Of a DNA stretch of 64,000 bases, positions 1 to 13,400 are shown one piece after another. This DNA is from Phytoseiulus persimilis. Taxonomy: Eukaryota > Arthropoda > Arachnida > Mesostigmata > Phytoseiidae. The notes under the pieces were generated by a model, which made no database searches, had not been told where the DNA came from, and worked only from the letters and a program-made list of their open reading frames with translations. Each line of letters starts with the position of its first letter. The stretch's first letter is position 1. Where the stretch lies: positions 41,598,745 through 41,662,744 of the forward strand of contig CM075102.1 in the NCBI GenBank assembly GCA_037576195.1. Reading direction: 5' to 3'. A program made the translations under genes and the position numbers.

Positions 1-288
1 AGACTTCCGTGCACGGACGAGAGCGAATCGGCTTTTCTCCGATTTTCAAGCTCATACAGGGAGCATTTCGACACGTATCGATGTCTCGTATAGCGCGAAA
101 TCGATATGGCAACAGCCATGTGGCGTGTCGATCGGGTTTCCAAACATCCGTTTGAGTCGCTTGACGGAAACGGATCGAAGGAACCCGGCTCCTGAAGCTC
201 TAGCAGGGACCTTTCGCTGGTGGATTCCGTGATTTCCGCGGAGAATGAAATATCGCTTGTTTGTGCTCTCATCCTCAAAGTGGGGAGA

Positions 289-311
289 GGGGGGGGGGGG
301 GGGGGGGGGGG
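289..311 (+). repeat. Poly-G tract, 23 bp
   Basis: This is an uninterrupted run of 23 G on the + strand, preceded by a purine-rich segment. It can form G-quadruplex structures. It is one of six G or C runs of 10 bp or more in the window. Its exact length may be unreliable because such runs are prone to sequencing slippage. Confidence 0.95.
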
Positions 312-2671
312 AACAGACGAGGATCTCCCTGCCCTCTCCGCCCCCGTCTTTCTTCTCGACCCTTCGGTGGGGGATGTGGCCACTTCACGAACAGAGGAAG
401 CCCGAGGAGACGACGAGGATATCTCGACACCATTTATCATGATCGCTGCTTCCCACCTTCTCCTCCCCTCCCTGTCTCCCTCCCTTCCCGCCATTCAAGT
501 TCCGTTCCCGGCGCCTGGAGAGAAAGGACTTTCGCTTCCCACATGCCTCGGTGCCGGCGGAACGAGGTAAATATTCACTCGACCTAGAAACGAGGTCGCC
601 TTCTGGTTGTGGACAAAAATGCTGATTTCCCGTGATGTCGGAGGGCCTGCAGGGAGAGAGACTGGATTTCGTCAGGTTCGCGTTCCCTCCCTTGGTTCCA
701 ATTGAGAGTAGGAAGCTTTTCGGCGATATCCGTCAGCGTCCGAGAATAGGCTCGGAATTTCGCAGACTTCGTATCGACTCCTCGATACGAGACCGTCTCG
801 TCGCGAGAGGAGCATGGATGGCCTTTTTTTCGTCCCTGACTACGACTGTCCATTCTGATCTCGTACTTGCTCGAGGCCTCATTTCGGAATCTGCAAATCG
901 AAGACAAACAACTGTGGATACCTTGTACTCCGTATGTACATACTACGCGCAACCAGCCGCTTGTCTACAAACAGAGGAGCACCGATATCCGACGATACAG
1001 CTTGGAGATGTTCGTTTCTAGCGGAACGATATGAATTCCGTTCGTCTCCGCCTCCTGGACTGCATGTTTCTCCTCAAAAAGCAAGCCCCGCTGATGAATA
1101 ATTCAGATGCTCGCAGAATTCCTTACTCCTCTGCTCAGTAGAGAGGAGATCCTCCCGGTTCTCCTGTCGGGAGGTCTGCGCTCAACCGGAGCCGGGGTGC
1201 ATTGCTTCTTCTGTCTCGGTTGCAAGCAGTAGCTCTGAATACAACCGAGATTACGGTCGCTGGGTCCCGAGAATCAGCAATCTGCTACGAGCGAACGAGT
1301 CTCACAACTGCGTGCTAGCGGATGAGCGAGCGTCGTCAAAAGGACTCATATGCTCGAACGCCGGGCTCGTGAGGAGGGGGAGCATCCTCGTTACACCCGT
1401 GAAGATTCACGACAACGCATGCAGCTGGTGCTCTTCCAGAAAGGAGTGGCTTCCCAGCCGGAGGCCATGACACAAACGCGGGAGGGCGCCAACAAACCAC
1501 TCAGCCAGCTACGCCTGATAGATCCAACACCGAAGCTGCTCCTGTACGAGCAGGGAACGTCAGCAGCGGGTATTCTCGTTCCGTCGTTGTCTCCGCTCCT
1601 CTCGAGCGCGATTCCTCAACTCGAGGATTCCAGGCCTCTAACCGCGCTCGCGTGCTCCACTTGTCGATCCTGTTCCTGCGGAAGCATTGCCGCCGTCGAG
1701 CGCCAACTCGATCCCCCATGGGACCACAATCGGTGTTCTTTTGTTTTCGCCAGAAATCCTCGCCCGAATCCGGAGCAGCGTGGATAACTCATCGTTCCCC
1801 GTACGGCTTCGCCTCCTTTCAGAGTCACTTTACGTTCAACTGCGTCTGTCTTTCCCGAGTGTGGGTTCGTAGCATCCTCCGTAGACCGAGCCGATTTTCT
1901 ACATGGACGATATAAATAATGTATCTCCCACACAGCGATTGAATTCGACAGCGCGGCTTTTCTGTTCGGTGTTATCGGATGACGCGTGTACATGATTAAC
2001 CAGAAGGGCGTACGCCGTAGCACCCGATACGCCGATGCCGCCTGCCGCCGTCGATCCTTCACCGACTGAAGCCACGATGACGGAGGCTCCGGCCAACAGG
2101 ATTCTACGAGAGTCGCGGCAGACGTAAAGGGAAAAGTGAATCGGCAAATTGGAGATTGCTTCTTCGGAGCGACGGCGGAGGGAAGAAGCGTCGGACCGAA
2201 ACAAACATCGGACGAAAGCGAAGGGAAAGGGCGAACCACACTGTGGTCGTGACGCCGGCGTCGTTTCACTTCGGGAAAGTAAACAGCTGGCACCGGAATC
2301 TATCTCGCGAAGCGTCCAGCCTTCCTGCCTGCCTCGCTGCTTGTGAGTTCCGGCGCAGCCTCTCGGTGAGGATGCGGTCACGCAGGGGTCGGCCTGGAAG
2401 TTTGGTCCTTGCTGTCATTGAGAGGAATAATCGAATTGCTCTGAAACAAGCCAGAGCCGAAACTGCCACTTACTCTAGAGGGGCGCTCGAGCCGGGGCTT
2501 ACCACAACGTGAACACCGGACCACTCGGATGAGCGCGATGGATGCCGAGCGACGGAGCAGCCGATAGTGGAGTTCGCAGAGTCGTCTGCCTCCCAGGACT
2601 GCAATGAATCAACACAATTACCAACTTAACGACCGCTCAACATTCCAGGACACGAGAGGGTCTGACCAGCT

Positions 2672-2684
2672 CCCCCCCCCCCCC
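2672..2684 (-). repeat. Poly-C tract, 13 bp (poly-G on the minus strand)
   Basis: Thirteen consecutive C on the + strand. It belongs to the set of scattered G/C homopolymers, and nothing nearby suggests a promoter or gene end. Confidence 0.95.
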
Positions 2685-3120
2685 GTCGCATGCAACAGAG
2701 CTTAGAAGCGAACAACCAGCTTTTCGTCCGACCGTCCGATGATCTCGGTTACAGGTCAGCTCTCCCGGGAGCGACCGAATACGTGCTCATTCAGGCGCCG
2801 TACTCCTCAACTGTGAAATATAGGCTTACGGGGAAGCTGAGGAACACTGGGAGGTGAGCCGAAATTGTAGAAGAGCCAACGCAATCGGACCAGTTGTTCC
2901 CTGGAGGGCAGTGGTGCGAAACTTATCGCGAACTTCAAAATCTATAATCCGAGGAAACGAGAGCAGCAGAAAAAGTTTCCTCCGGATAACACGGTTTCTC
3001 AGTGGGACGCTTCTGACGAAAGAGCCGACAGGAACACGATCTCGACTGAACGCCTTCCGCGATCTCCCCTGATTGAGTCGGGAGCCGAGCAGGAATAATT
3101 ATCGTGGGAGATAGCGCTTT

Positions 3121-3130
3121 GGGGGGGGGG
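3121..3130 (+). repeat. Poly-G tract, 10 bp
   Basis: Ten consecutive G directly after a TTT. This is the shortest of the six homopolymer runs, only 437 bp from the 13-bp C run and in the opposite orientation. Confidence 0.95.
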
Positions 3131-6100
3131 TCGCGTTGTGGAGGGGTCGGACCATTGCTTTGCCACCACGGAGATCGCGGAACGACTTACACGCGATCGG
3201 TCCAAGTTGCGTGAGAGTTTCTTTGCTCTCACGGTATTCCTGAACAGAACGGATCCCCGGTTAACGGGATGAAATATTTATCGATTCAACCCAAGAGCGG
3301 ATGCACGTCAGGCCAAGCGGACGGGAAACAATCGCATGTCGGAGCATTCTCTCCCTGAAGGTATCGAAGGACAGACCTCATTGCTGGTCGGAGTGGGCAC
3401 AGAAGTATCCTCGAGAGCAGTAACTAGGGTCTATCGGTATCACTCCCCCACAGTCACTCCACGGCGATCAGAAGAATCTCTCGATGGAGATGTCTCGGTT
3501 CGGTCCGGTCCGCTCTCCGAGTTTGGTTCCGGAGCAGTAGCTCGACTCGCAGCTTACGAACACGAGAGAAGGCATTCTCGACTCTTGAAGTGCTCATTGC
3601 GACCTGGTGGCTTGTTATTCTCCCTTGCAGTTTCAAAGGAACACCGGGTGACTTTTACCTCGTTCCGTCACCGCATGAGCAACAGTCGAATCGTCCTCAA
3701 CGGGCTTTGGGATCTGGTCGAGCACACGTCGAGCACACGTGAAAGGGTTAACGAGCTCGATCTCATGTCGCGGATCGAAGGCTCGAGGGCGGTGTCCCTT
3801 TGAATATGAACTCAGGTTGGAACGTTCATTATCTTTGGAATATTCGGAGGGTCCTTGTCGGGTAGGTCCACGGTCATGTTCTCGGGACGGGGTGTTCTCT
3901 GGACACCCGTGCACTCGGGGATTGCGACGAGGGCCGAAAAATTTGAGTAAAAGTCCAAGAATACTCCTGATTCGAGAACACCCACGACCCGAGTACGTGT
4001 CTCGCCGCTTCAACGTGATCCTAGCGTGACACAAGTCGGCACGTCGTCTTGAAGGCATTGGAATGGAAGATAAAAACGAGATTGCTTCCAGAGATTACTG
4101 TCAGGAGCACGAGACTCTGAGTGAGATGTTTCTGTTAAGAGCCCGAGAATAGAGACCTCGCTCTGGGCGAAGGGTTGGACGGGAGCTTTTCCGAAACAAT
4201 GACCCAGAGGCCGTTTATGGATTGGAACTCTGCACCACATGACTCGCAAGTAATCGCAGAAGTCGTCGTCGTTCGGGGACGCCCGAGTGCGTTGGCGGGA
4301 ATCTCAAGACACTTTCATCCAGGAGAGAGCTCAGGAGATCGCACCGTAGTCAGCGGAGCGAGCAGTGTTTGCTTGGTCCGGCTAAATACGATGCTGAAAA
4401 CAGAGGGAATCAATACAGGTCACGATCGGATGGAGAAAGCCCGGCGAATTGCAGTCAACTCATGAGAGGCCGGACGGTATCGTTTCTGCTCCGCTGAACA
4501 CATCAAACAGACTTGCGATTGCTACTTTCGGCTACCTTATCGTACTCACAATTATGGGCTTGTAAGGTGCTTCTCTTGCCTCGCATAGATCATCTGGCCG
4601 ATGTTCGGACTCTTTGCCGAACTCGGGTGGGAACCCGGAAATTATTGACTCCCTCCAGTGCTTCCCCGCGTCGCAGAAGTAATATCATTCACTGGAATGA
4701 GGCTCGATCGCGCCACTTGATTTGGAAGGAATGCTCATTCCTGCTCACGTACAGACTCCCCGTGCTCGCTGTCCGGCAGATGTCCTGTCTGCGAGAATGA
4801 AATGCTCGCTGTGAGCGTGTGTAGACACAGACCTAACTTGACAGAAGAAACGAAGACGTGGACTCCGCAATAGCGAACTCGGTATGCAGTCAGGATCTGT
4901 TCCTGTAATTTCTTTTGGCAGCTATGTTCTTGTTTGTTTTCGCTTCTCAGAGAGTTCCCAGCAAACACGCGTGCACATCCAGAAGCAATTTGTGTAGCGG
5001 TGATTGTTGAGGAAGCCGAGGAATCGTCCTCTTGTTATCGGAACAAAGAGAGACAGCTGAATCAACAGCAAGACATCAAAGTATATAAAGAAAAGGACCG
5101 TGCTTCCGGAATGGAGTGCGTCGAGGCGAGATTGGCTCGAGGGCAGGAGCGATTCCGAATACGATCCGCAAGGAGAACGTCGCGAAAGCAGTATAGGAGA
5201 AGAGTGTCCCCCGTTTTCGTCGTTGCGGTTACCGAGCCAAGAACCGTTGTCCTTGACTCGATCTGTCTGGACATCTTGCAGGAGGCCTCGAGGTTCAGCT
5301 AACGAGGTCCTGATGAGTTCCCTCTCACAGCCCATACTGGTCCGAGTCGCTTATGCAGCGATACTGACCCAGGTACTCCGAGCAGGGTGTCATGTTGGAG
5401 GACGTGAGTTTGCGTCAGCACCGATAAGTGACGCCTGATTCTCCCCGAGTCTTGCCGAACGCCCCCGCAGTTGACCTTCTCCCGTCCTCCTCGCGAAACA
5501 AACTGCGGCTGCGGAAACCGGTAAGTGCGTGGCCGCAGAAAGTGTTCTCCACCTTGGAAAGGTTGACGACGGTGGCCGTGACGCTAATGCCATCGATTAT
5601 CTGTTGCATTCCACTCAGAGCTGCCAGTTGCGGTTGGACACACAATCAGGGTTTGCTGTTTATCAATGGAGTACTTAGGCGCAGACCTACGTTACGAAGC
5701 TGTGATCAACGATGACCAGAAAGCGAAGTTCGTCAGGATTACCATGAAAGCTGCTTTCGTAGCGCTGCGATTGCGTTTGCTCATGCCATCCACCGGGGAA
5801 ATCCGCAACAAATGGACACGTGAGGCGGCCGTCCAGCACTCAATCTCTACCCGGAAACCGATTGGAAGTCGGAATCGCGAACCTCAAACTCGCCGCAGAA
5901 CTCTTGAATCACAGCAGCGAATTCAGATTAAAGTCGTTGCTCGATGTGCATGCCATGTTAGACATCGATGATCGCTTGAGTGAGTTTATGGAGTCTCTAC
6001 GCCCGTTCCTTCATGGTCTATTACCATATACAGGGAGCTCGGTGTCTAGGTGGGAGGGAAAGGTAGGATAAGGAACCTTTGCCGTTCCATGCGATTGATT

Positions 6101-6606
6101 TGGACTACCGAGGCGAGTCCGGATACCGCGCCATAAGTTTTCACTCGGCCCGCAATCGGCTACGCTACGACGAGTCTGAGCTGCTCTCGACACTTTCATG
6201 GACGGGTACCGAGTGCTGGGAGACATCGCACACGCCAAGCTTTGGACTTGATTGCTTCATTTCTGTTACTCTATGAGCGGGATCGCGGGTTCGGATCCGA
6301 GCGGAGACACAGAGCTCGCCATCATTGCACGAACGAGCGCGCGGGGGATCCGACCGGAAACGGAACGAATCTCCCGGTCGCTCGTCGAGGCGTTACGTGT
6401 TTCGTGAACGCCGATTCACACGGCAGAGCGCCTCAAAGTCTGGAGAATGAGGAACTACTTTTCTCACTGAAGACATTTCCGGAGCTTTTGCTTGTGTGCA
6501 CGCATGTGAATCCCGATAATTTTACACGATGTAGCAACGGTCCGTCTATCACGGAAAAAAGCCAGATCTCGAAAATTCCATCGATGACTGTGAATTCTTA
6601 GTATAT

Positions 6607-7425
6607 TCATGGTTGAAAAAGTGGTCCCCCAAACGCCAGCTTTTCCAAACGTTTCGGGCAATTCCATACATGAATCTTGGGATCAATCGATAGTCGGAGT
6701 AAAGAGTATCCACGAATGTGGAGGGAAATATATTGATTCGGAGATCGTGTGAAAAGCGTAGCGAGTGAATATCGGGCGCTTCTGTCGTCGATACTGGACA
6801 AATGTTCGCTTCCATCAGCTGGAATGAGGAGGACCAAGCTCGGGAGAAAGCGGAGCTTGGGAGCGAAATTAGACTTTGAAAAAGTGGGCTGGAGATTGTT
6901 TTCGCAGCTGCCACCACCTGTTGCTCTAATGACCAATTCACGACGGATTCGGAGTCCGCCAGTACCGAGATATTTCTCAGCGTTTTTTCCGTTTTTGGTC
7001 CGTTCCACAGTTGATTGAAGAAGAGAGTTTCTCGCCTGCTTTCTCCACAGATGGTTTCCGGAATTCTCCACTAGAAGTGTGAGACTGGAAGAGAGCAGGT
7101 GGCGAATAAATTTTCTCTCTTGAGCGTCGCGGAACCGGAGGTCGTCAGCTGCCTTCCGTGAGCTCCACCGCCGATACGAACTCACGCACCCGGAGGAGGC
7201 ACACGGAGACTTAGTGTCAGGGGGAAATCTCAGCAGAGTTTTTAGTAGCGGGCCCCAATAGGGAGACGAACTCTGGGAACTTCGCATCGACTTTCTTGAA
7301 TACGGGACGGGCGTTCGGTTCCCGGATCTCGGAGTTTGTGAAGGAAGGATCCCTGAATACTGATTATAATGAAGGAGGCCTGAAGAGAGTTGAAGGTCGC
7401 TCATGACGAGCCGTGCCGCGCTCAT
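6607..7425 (-). CDS. Longest open frame in the window, unrecognised product
   Basis: This is a 272-codon frame opening with ATG, the longest uninterrupted frame in 64 kb. The predicted protein is rich in Ser, Arg and Leu, with no clear signal peptide, membrane segment or domain. The codon length is the main argument for coding. At ordinary stop frequency such a frame is unlikely by chance in 64 kb, but not impossible. Against it, a second minus-strand frame (6549-6941) overlaps it, and the Ser/Arg/Leu bias is what non-coding DNA gives. It could be a single-exon gene, a transposon remnant or chance. I do not recognise the protein. Confidence 0.25.
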   Translation of the reverse strand: MSAARLVMSDLQLSSGLLHYNQYSGILPSQTPRSGNRTPVPYSRKSMRSSQSSSPYWGPLLKTLLRFPPDTKSPCASSGCVSSYRRWSSRKAADDLRFRDAQERKFIRHLLSSSLTLLVENSGNHLWRKQARNSLLQSTVERTKNGKNAEKYLGTGGLRIRRELVIRATGGGSCENNLQPTFSKSNFAPKLRFLPSLVLLIPADGSEHLSSIDDRSARYSLATLFTRSPNQYISLHIRGYSLLRLSIDPKIHVWNCPKRLEKLAFGGPLFQP

Positions 7426-10400
7426 CGTAAGTGGACTTCATGAGTTGACCCTTAAAACGATGCGCGGCATTCAAAGCAGCGAACGCGTCGCATTGAATAA
7501 ACAGGTTCGAAAACACGTTCAGCCCTCTGAGTCCGACTGTCACTCAACGAAATCCGAGTTTCCGGGAGCGCCTTCAGAATCCGCGGAAAAAGGACTCGAG
7601 GCTCCTCTGCAAATATTTCCATCACATCTTGAGGTAAGACGTCTTCTAGAAATGATTGAGTAAACATGTTTCCGTCGACGGTACATATACTACGACGGAT
7701 GCATCGGAACTTTCGAGGTGAGGGATGTTCCGCTGGAGGTTCGATTTCGGGTGCGAATCTGCGGACTTCCATACGGTCTTCATTGAGGTTCTAACTCTAT
7801 ACAGCTATATCGATGTCGGACCACTTCTAGTCACAGCTTCCTGGTCCCGTCCGGCATCACTTGAAAAGCTCCATCGAACGATTCGATATTTGTTGGAAAG
7901 ACTCCAGAGCTAGCGACAGCGGGCCTGTGGGGAAAGACAAGCCCACGGGGCGGACTTATTCCCTCAAACAACACTCGACGGCGCGTTGAGCCATTCCGTC
8001 CTCTGAGACTGGTTTTGGGAGAGCTCCTAACGGGATCGGATTTCCGCTCGTCCCTCAAATTCTATTAGGTGGACAGTTGCGGGACGATTTCCGCAGGATG
8101 GGTCACTTTGTGTCGAAAATGGGAAGGGGATTCTGCGAACCTGCGAAATTTATGGCGAAAACCATGGTTCGGCGGGGTGATCTCATTTTCGCTTCGACGC
8201 CTCATCACATCTAGTGAGAGAGAGCTTTCCGACGCGAACAACAATCCTGGAAATGCAATGGAAAATTGCAAACCACCAAATCATCCAAAGAATGTAACGG
8301 TTCACTGCTCACTGTACACTGCCGGCCTGCATTACGGAATTCGGGATTCCGCATATTCGGGAGTTCAGGTTCGCGGTCTGTCAGGTTTTCGGTGTTCCGG
8401 GTTATCGGTATTTCCGGCTGTCACCGGTCCGGGTGGGGCTCCAATTTCGCACACCGACGATGGCAACCCATTCACCACGGATTCGTTCGCCGGAATGTCG
8501 GGTCACTGGACGACGTTCGGCTCGCTGGAGCAAGGTATCGGAACCGGTCGGGTAAGAAACTAAGCACGTAAGTTTCCAAGGGTCTTGGGCGATCATGGCC
8601 GGTTCTCAGACATTCCGAGTGGTGGAATCAGTCAGATCGGAAAAGAACGGCACGCTGTTCACCTGAAATAAGGAATTTTCCGATCGCTCAGAACCGCGCA
8701 GAGGGAGTTCGGCTCGAACGACTCCTCGCGCTCTGGATAGCAGCTGAATGAGAGGGAAAAAAGTTACGGCTTTGGTTCATTGGGACGACGAGCGAACACT
8801 CTCCGTTGCATGACCATCATTAGTGAGCGACGAACGAAGGGGCACATGGGTGGAAGAGGCAAGCCTCCAGCGCAAGAACCGGCAGACCAAAGAAGGAAGA
8901 GAGAAAGGGAAATAAAGAGTGAACGCAGAAGATTCAGAGCACGATCAAACCCTCCATTCCAGGATTGTTAACCCAGGCCCCGCGCCGCGGAGCAGTTACG
9001 ACCGCGAGCGTAAGGGAGAGAGAAAAAACGTCCCACAAAGAAAATGCGTGCCCGGAAGCAATGAACGCGAATCGACGAGACAATGCAAGAAAACGCTGAG
9101 AATGTTCCCCATAGATCCTCGATTAGGATGCTGAGCAAGAGATACGACTTCCGAAATTACGAAACCAGCCTGCAGACACACCCGTCAAGAGCTGAGACGG
9201 TCTGGTTGGCCCAGGGCCCGTCTGTACAGCTGTCAGGGCCTTCCAGAGCAGAATCTCTTCTTGCTTCTAATTGAAAGTCTCTCGGTGCCACTCGGAACGG
9301 AGCGATTTCTCCTCGGGAAACGATTCCCGCGAGAGGCGGAATCTGCAAAAGTTTATGACGCCAATATTTCGGGAGCCAACTCCAGGAACGTTGGATCGTC
9401 GGAGGACGTATCTCGAGAAGAACTCGGGATAAATATCCGGGATGGCATCGCTTGTCTCGAGATTGGCGGCCGGGTCAGAACCGACAGGCGTCGCTGCTCC
9501 GCTGAAAATCTGAGTTATCTCAATCGGTCGGCGTCTCAATCAATCACTCATGAGGTTCAAGGAACCAGAGTTCAGGGGTGCTCGTTCAATGCACGAAAGG
9601 AACCTCTGCAGGCTCGACAAACAAGTTCAGTCGACTCATTGGGTCTGATTCATCTGATAGCCTGTGCTTGTGGCGTCTCCTCTGTCGATATCCTATTCTC
9701 GTGAAAAGAATGCTCAAAGGTCGAGTGTTTGAGGCATCGCGGATCGGAGCAGACTTTGATATTGTGCCATTGTTTCCAGTGGCGCTGCGTTGGATCCCTT
9801 CGGTCGAGACTCCGCGTCGTGGACTCCGAGAGCACTTATCATGAATATGCATGACAAACAACGCTCTCCAAGAAGCGATACCGATGCGAGAGAGTCTCAA
9901 TCCACTGCCGTTTGCGACGTTAGTGGTTTCCTGGGGAGACTGAGCCACAGGCGCAGCAACGGAAAATCGTTCGTCGGGTGGAGAAAACAAGCACGATTCC
10001 GATTCGTCCTTTATCGATCCACGGAAGACGAGGGGAGCTTTGTCGTCCTAAGACGCCTGCCGGCTCGGGTTTCGAATATTGCTCGTCGAATTTTCCAACT
10101 CACCATGCGAGGGAGAATTTCCACACTCTGTGTGCGATGGATCATCCTCATCATGAAAATTGCGCCACACAGCACACACGTGGGGAAGCGTTTCCCAGCA
10201 CGGCTGAGACTCCTGAAATGTGACTCTCGGAATTCCCCTGATCGGTGGGAGACTCCCGGCAAAATTCAAGCGTCCAGGAGGAGAGCTGGGGTCCTGTGTA
10301 GAATAAATAACACGGAACCGTTGCCGGAACTTCACAACCATTGTTGTTGGGTTTGGGGGGGCCATACCCTTCCCCATGGCGCAAGTTTCAGGTCGATTAG

Positions 10401-13400
10401 TCAGGGAGTCGATCCCGCGCACACAGAGATACGAACGTCGCCTCCGATGCGTAGAGCGCATATTTCGAAGCCCTGGGGAGGGGCACGCTCGGAATTATGA
10501 ATCAAGGTCGTCAGATCATGATCAAACGGGAGCAGTTCTCGACGGTCCGTGCAGATCGAGTAGTATCTGTTGCATATGTCCGGATGCATATCGTTCGTTG
10601 GCCCCCACGATGGAAAATCGTCAACGGCAAATCAACATAACAACTCCCAATTCAGGACGCTCTCATGTCGATTTCCCGTCGACTACTTCTCTGGAGACAT
10701 CATTGGCTGTGGGCCAAATTTATCCCGGAACCTCCGTTCCAGTAGTCCTCGATGGGACGAAACAGAATCCGCATCGCTGTCTGCATTCGATGATTCAAGT
10801 TATGCCCGAGTGTGTCAATAGCGGCATATAGAACATCGAAGCGGACGATCGGTGTGTTCGTTGTTCGTGATCCATGAGGCTGATGAGTTGGGACCGGGCT
10901 CGACTTCTTTCCACGGCAAACAGATACTGGACGCAAATAGGGACGCTTCATTGACGAGGACCCTCGCAATGATTTCTCTGCATGCCGAGTCGGTGTATGT
11001 CACGAAGTTCACTAAGATCATACCGAGTGATTCATGTTTTTCTTCCCTGGAAGTAATTGGGAGAAGAGAGACTTCAGAACTTGCAGCGTCGCCGATCCCT
11101 CGGAGACCATGCGGAACGACCGGTTCCGGTTCCATGAAGCTTTTCGTTCCGCGGGTCCGTTCCCCGAGGAATACTTCGACCTGAGAATCAAAGCATTTTC
11201 TTTCACTGCAGCGATCGCGTTGATTGAAAAGTCGAGATGAACTTCGATGCTGCCAGGGATTTGAGGAATCTCGTCGTTGGCTGCTCTGAAGTCCTTGACG
11301 TCAGAACGGGTTCGCGATCCCTTTGTTCGACGTCGTATCGTGTTCTGAACAAGACGATTGACATATTGAAAGGAATATGAGATCTAAGAAACCGCGGAGC
11401 TGAGTCCTATTGAGCGCCGGGATCAATAGAGCTTTGTCGTCAGAGGTTCGAGGGCGGCGCCGAAGGTCCCTTCGAAATTGTTATTCGGTGCAAGAGCGTT
11501 CTTGACGTTAACGGAGGGGAGCTGTGAGACTCATGGGATAAATTCCGTCAGTTACAGCCGACTCTCATCTGCGCGATCCTCAGACCGGCGACACACCCAC
11601 CTCAATCGTCGATCCATCAATCTACATATCCCAAACTTAGCGATCCCGGCACGGAGTCATTTATTTAAATGTGCGCTCCGAGGACGAGATGCCTTTCCGC
11701 AACAGACTAGGGCGTTTCCGGCCGGCTATACGCAGGACTAACGGTTGATGAGCTCGACGACTTCACATAAAACTAGAACGACTACAACCAGCCTGATGTC
11801 GGCGTTCAACTATCGCCGTGGATGGTCTCCATGGCCGGGCATTGAATCCGGGCTCAAAATTTCCGGGTTTTTGTGCTCACATCGAATGTAGTGAACATTC
11901 ATTTCATCGAGAACGTCCATCTCATCGAATTCTTAGAATGTGACTCGCGGTGGCCGCATGGGAAGTCTCTCGCGCGATCGTACTTTCAGGAAAGGCGCCT
12001 GCAGCCCATGTCACTCGTTGACGTGTGCGTTCACGATTCATCACTAGAATGCTTCCGGATACAAGTAAGGATCGCATTCGTCTCGTCGCTCCAGCTGATG
12101 TCGCCGCCGTTGACATAAACGTCGTTATCCTCGTCGTACTGCGAAAAGCAGAGTGGGCTTGATGTGACCCTTCAACCCTCCGACAAGATAGAAGCAGCTC
12201 TGTTCGCCAATGCGATTACCAAGTGATGTGAGGAGAGTACAGCATGGCAACGCGTGTCTGCGGTGGTAATTAGATTGAAGAAACTCGTCTGGTTTCTGCG
12301 AACCCGACTTTCCCGTGTTGGATTTACTGCGTCTAGGACGGGCGTGAGATGTTCGGCCCGGTGGCTATGAGATCTCTCAACTCCGAGTCCGTACAGCTGG
12401 TCGATAGCTCCCGCGGGCTCACGATCCCCGTTCCGACTTGGGTGTCCACGCCTGACAATGCGTACCTGATCGGCATTCTGATCGCGCAGATTAGCGGGTC
12501 CGGATCTGGAGTTCACTTCATCAAGTCTTCGGAACCCTTCCAATTAGCTCTCCGCTGGAGTGGCCATGACATGGAGTCAGCCAGCCAGCGCCGAGCTTAC
12601 GAGATCCGATAGCCTCGGAGAAATGACTGAAGGATTGGCGGATTCTGGAGGGGGGGGGGGGGGGGGGCAAGGATGAGAATCAATCCGTGAAGATTATGAC
12701 TGAGACCTCCGACGACCACTGCGGGGAGAGCGATGAAATTCGCTTTCGGAGATGCGTGGAAATCGATGGGAGCGGCTTCCGCTATGACTTCCGCAAGCAA
12801 TTCTCTGCCCAATCGAGCTAGCAGATGTTTCCGCGAAGCTATTCCTAGCGAAAACCTCCATCACGACGACACTACCCAATACCGGTCATCGGGTGGCATA
12901 GATACCTTATCGACGTATCGATATTGATCCTCGTCATTGATTCATACTGACGAGATGATCCGCGATCTAGCTTTCCGGAAGCTCGCGCTGCCTCCTTTTT
13001 GAGACTCCGAGGTCAGCGAGCGGTCTGATCTCCCGACTCGATCGATATTCGCAAGCTTCCATCCCCACGCGAGATCCATCGCAGAAATCGTATCGATCTG
13101 ACCGAGGAACTCCTTGCGTAGTATCTTAACTTGGAGGTCGAGTCGACGAGACTCGGACTCAGTCGTGGATTTTCCAGAAGCTTACGTGTCCACCGGCTCA
13201 ACTTCGATTGACCGTGCCGAAAAGCTGAGTAGTTCTCGACTGTGTGTGGGTCACCGGTTCCCAACTGTTCAAGTCACATTTGTCATTCTCACGAAACCTC
13301 GTTTCTGCTCATTCGTTATGGCTGAGGCTCTCCTCACCCAGGCCCTTCGTGCGATATTTTCCGGTCTGGTTGGGTATGATTTACCGAGATGATTCACGCT

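Larger units (their letters stand above)
1..6606. other. Stretch with no supportable gene
   Basis: This is unassigned DNA. It holds three homopolymer runs (listed separately) and an 11-bp direct duplication near 3719-3740. Frames up to 225 codons occur, but they overlap on both strands and contain no motif I recognise. The frames that cross the poly-G run at 289 are artefacts of that run, which reads as glycine. Confidence 0.5.

Noticed and set aside
220-587. Three overlapping + frames rich in glycine
   Set aside because: They exist only because they cross the 23-bp G run, and two lack a proper start. The Gly stretch is the homopolymer.
1616-2381. Two long overlapping minus frames with Ala/Gly/Val-rich or Arg/Tyr-rich segments
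   Set aside because: Neither has a supported start or splice sites, and no family resemblance held up on closer reading.
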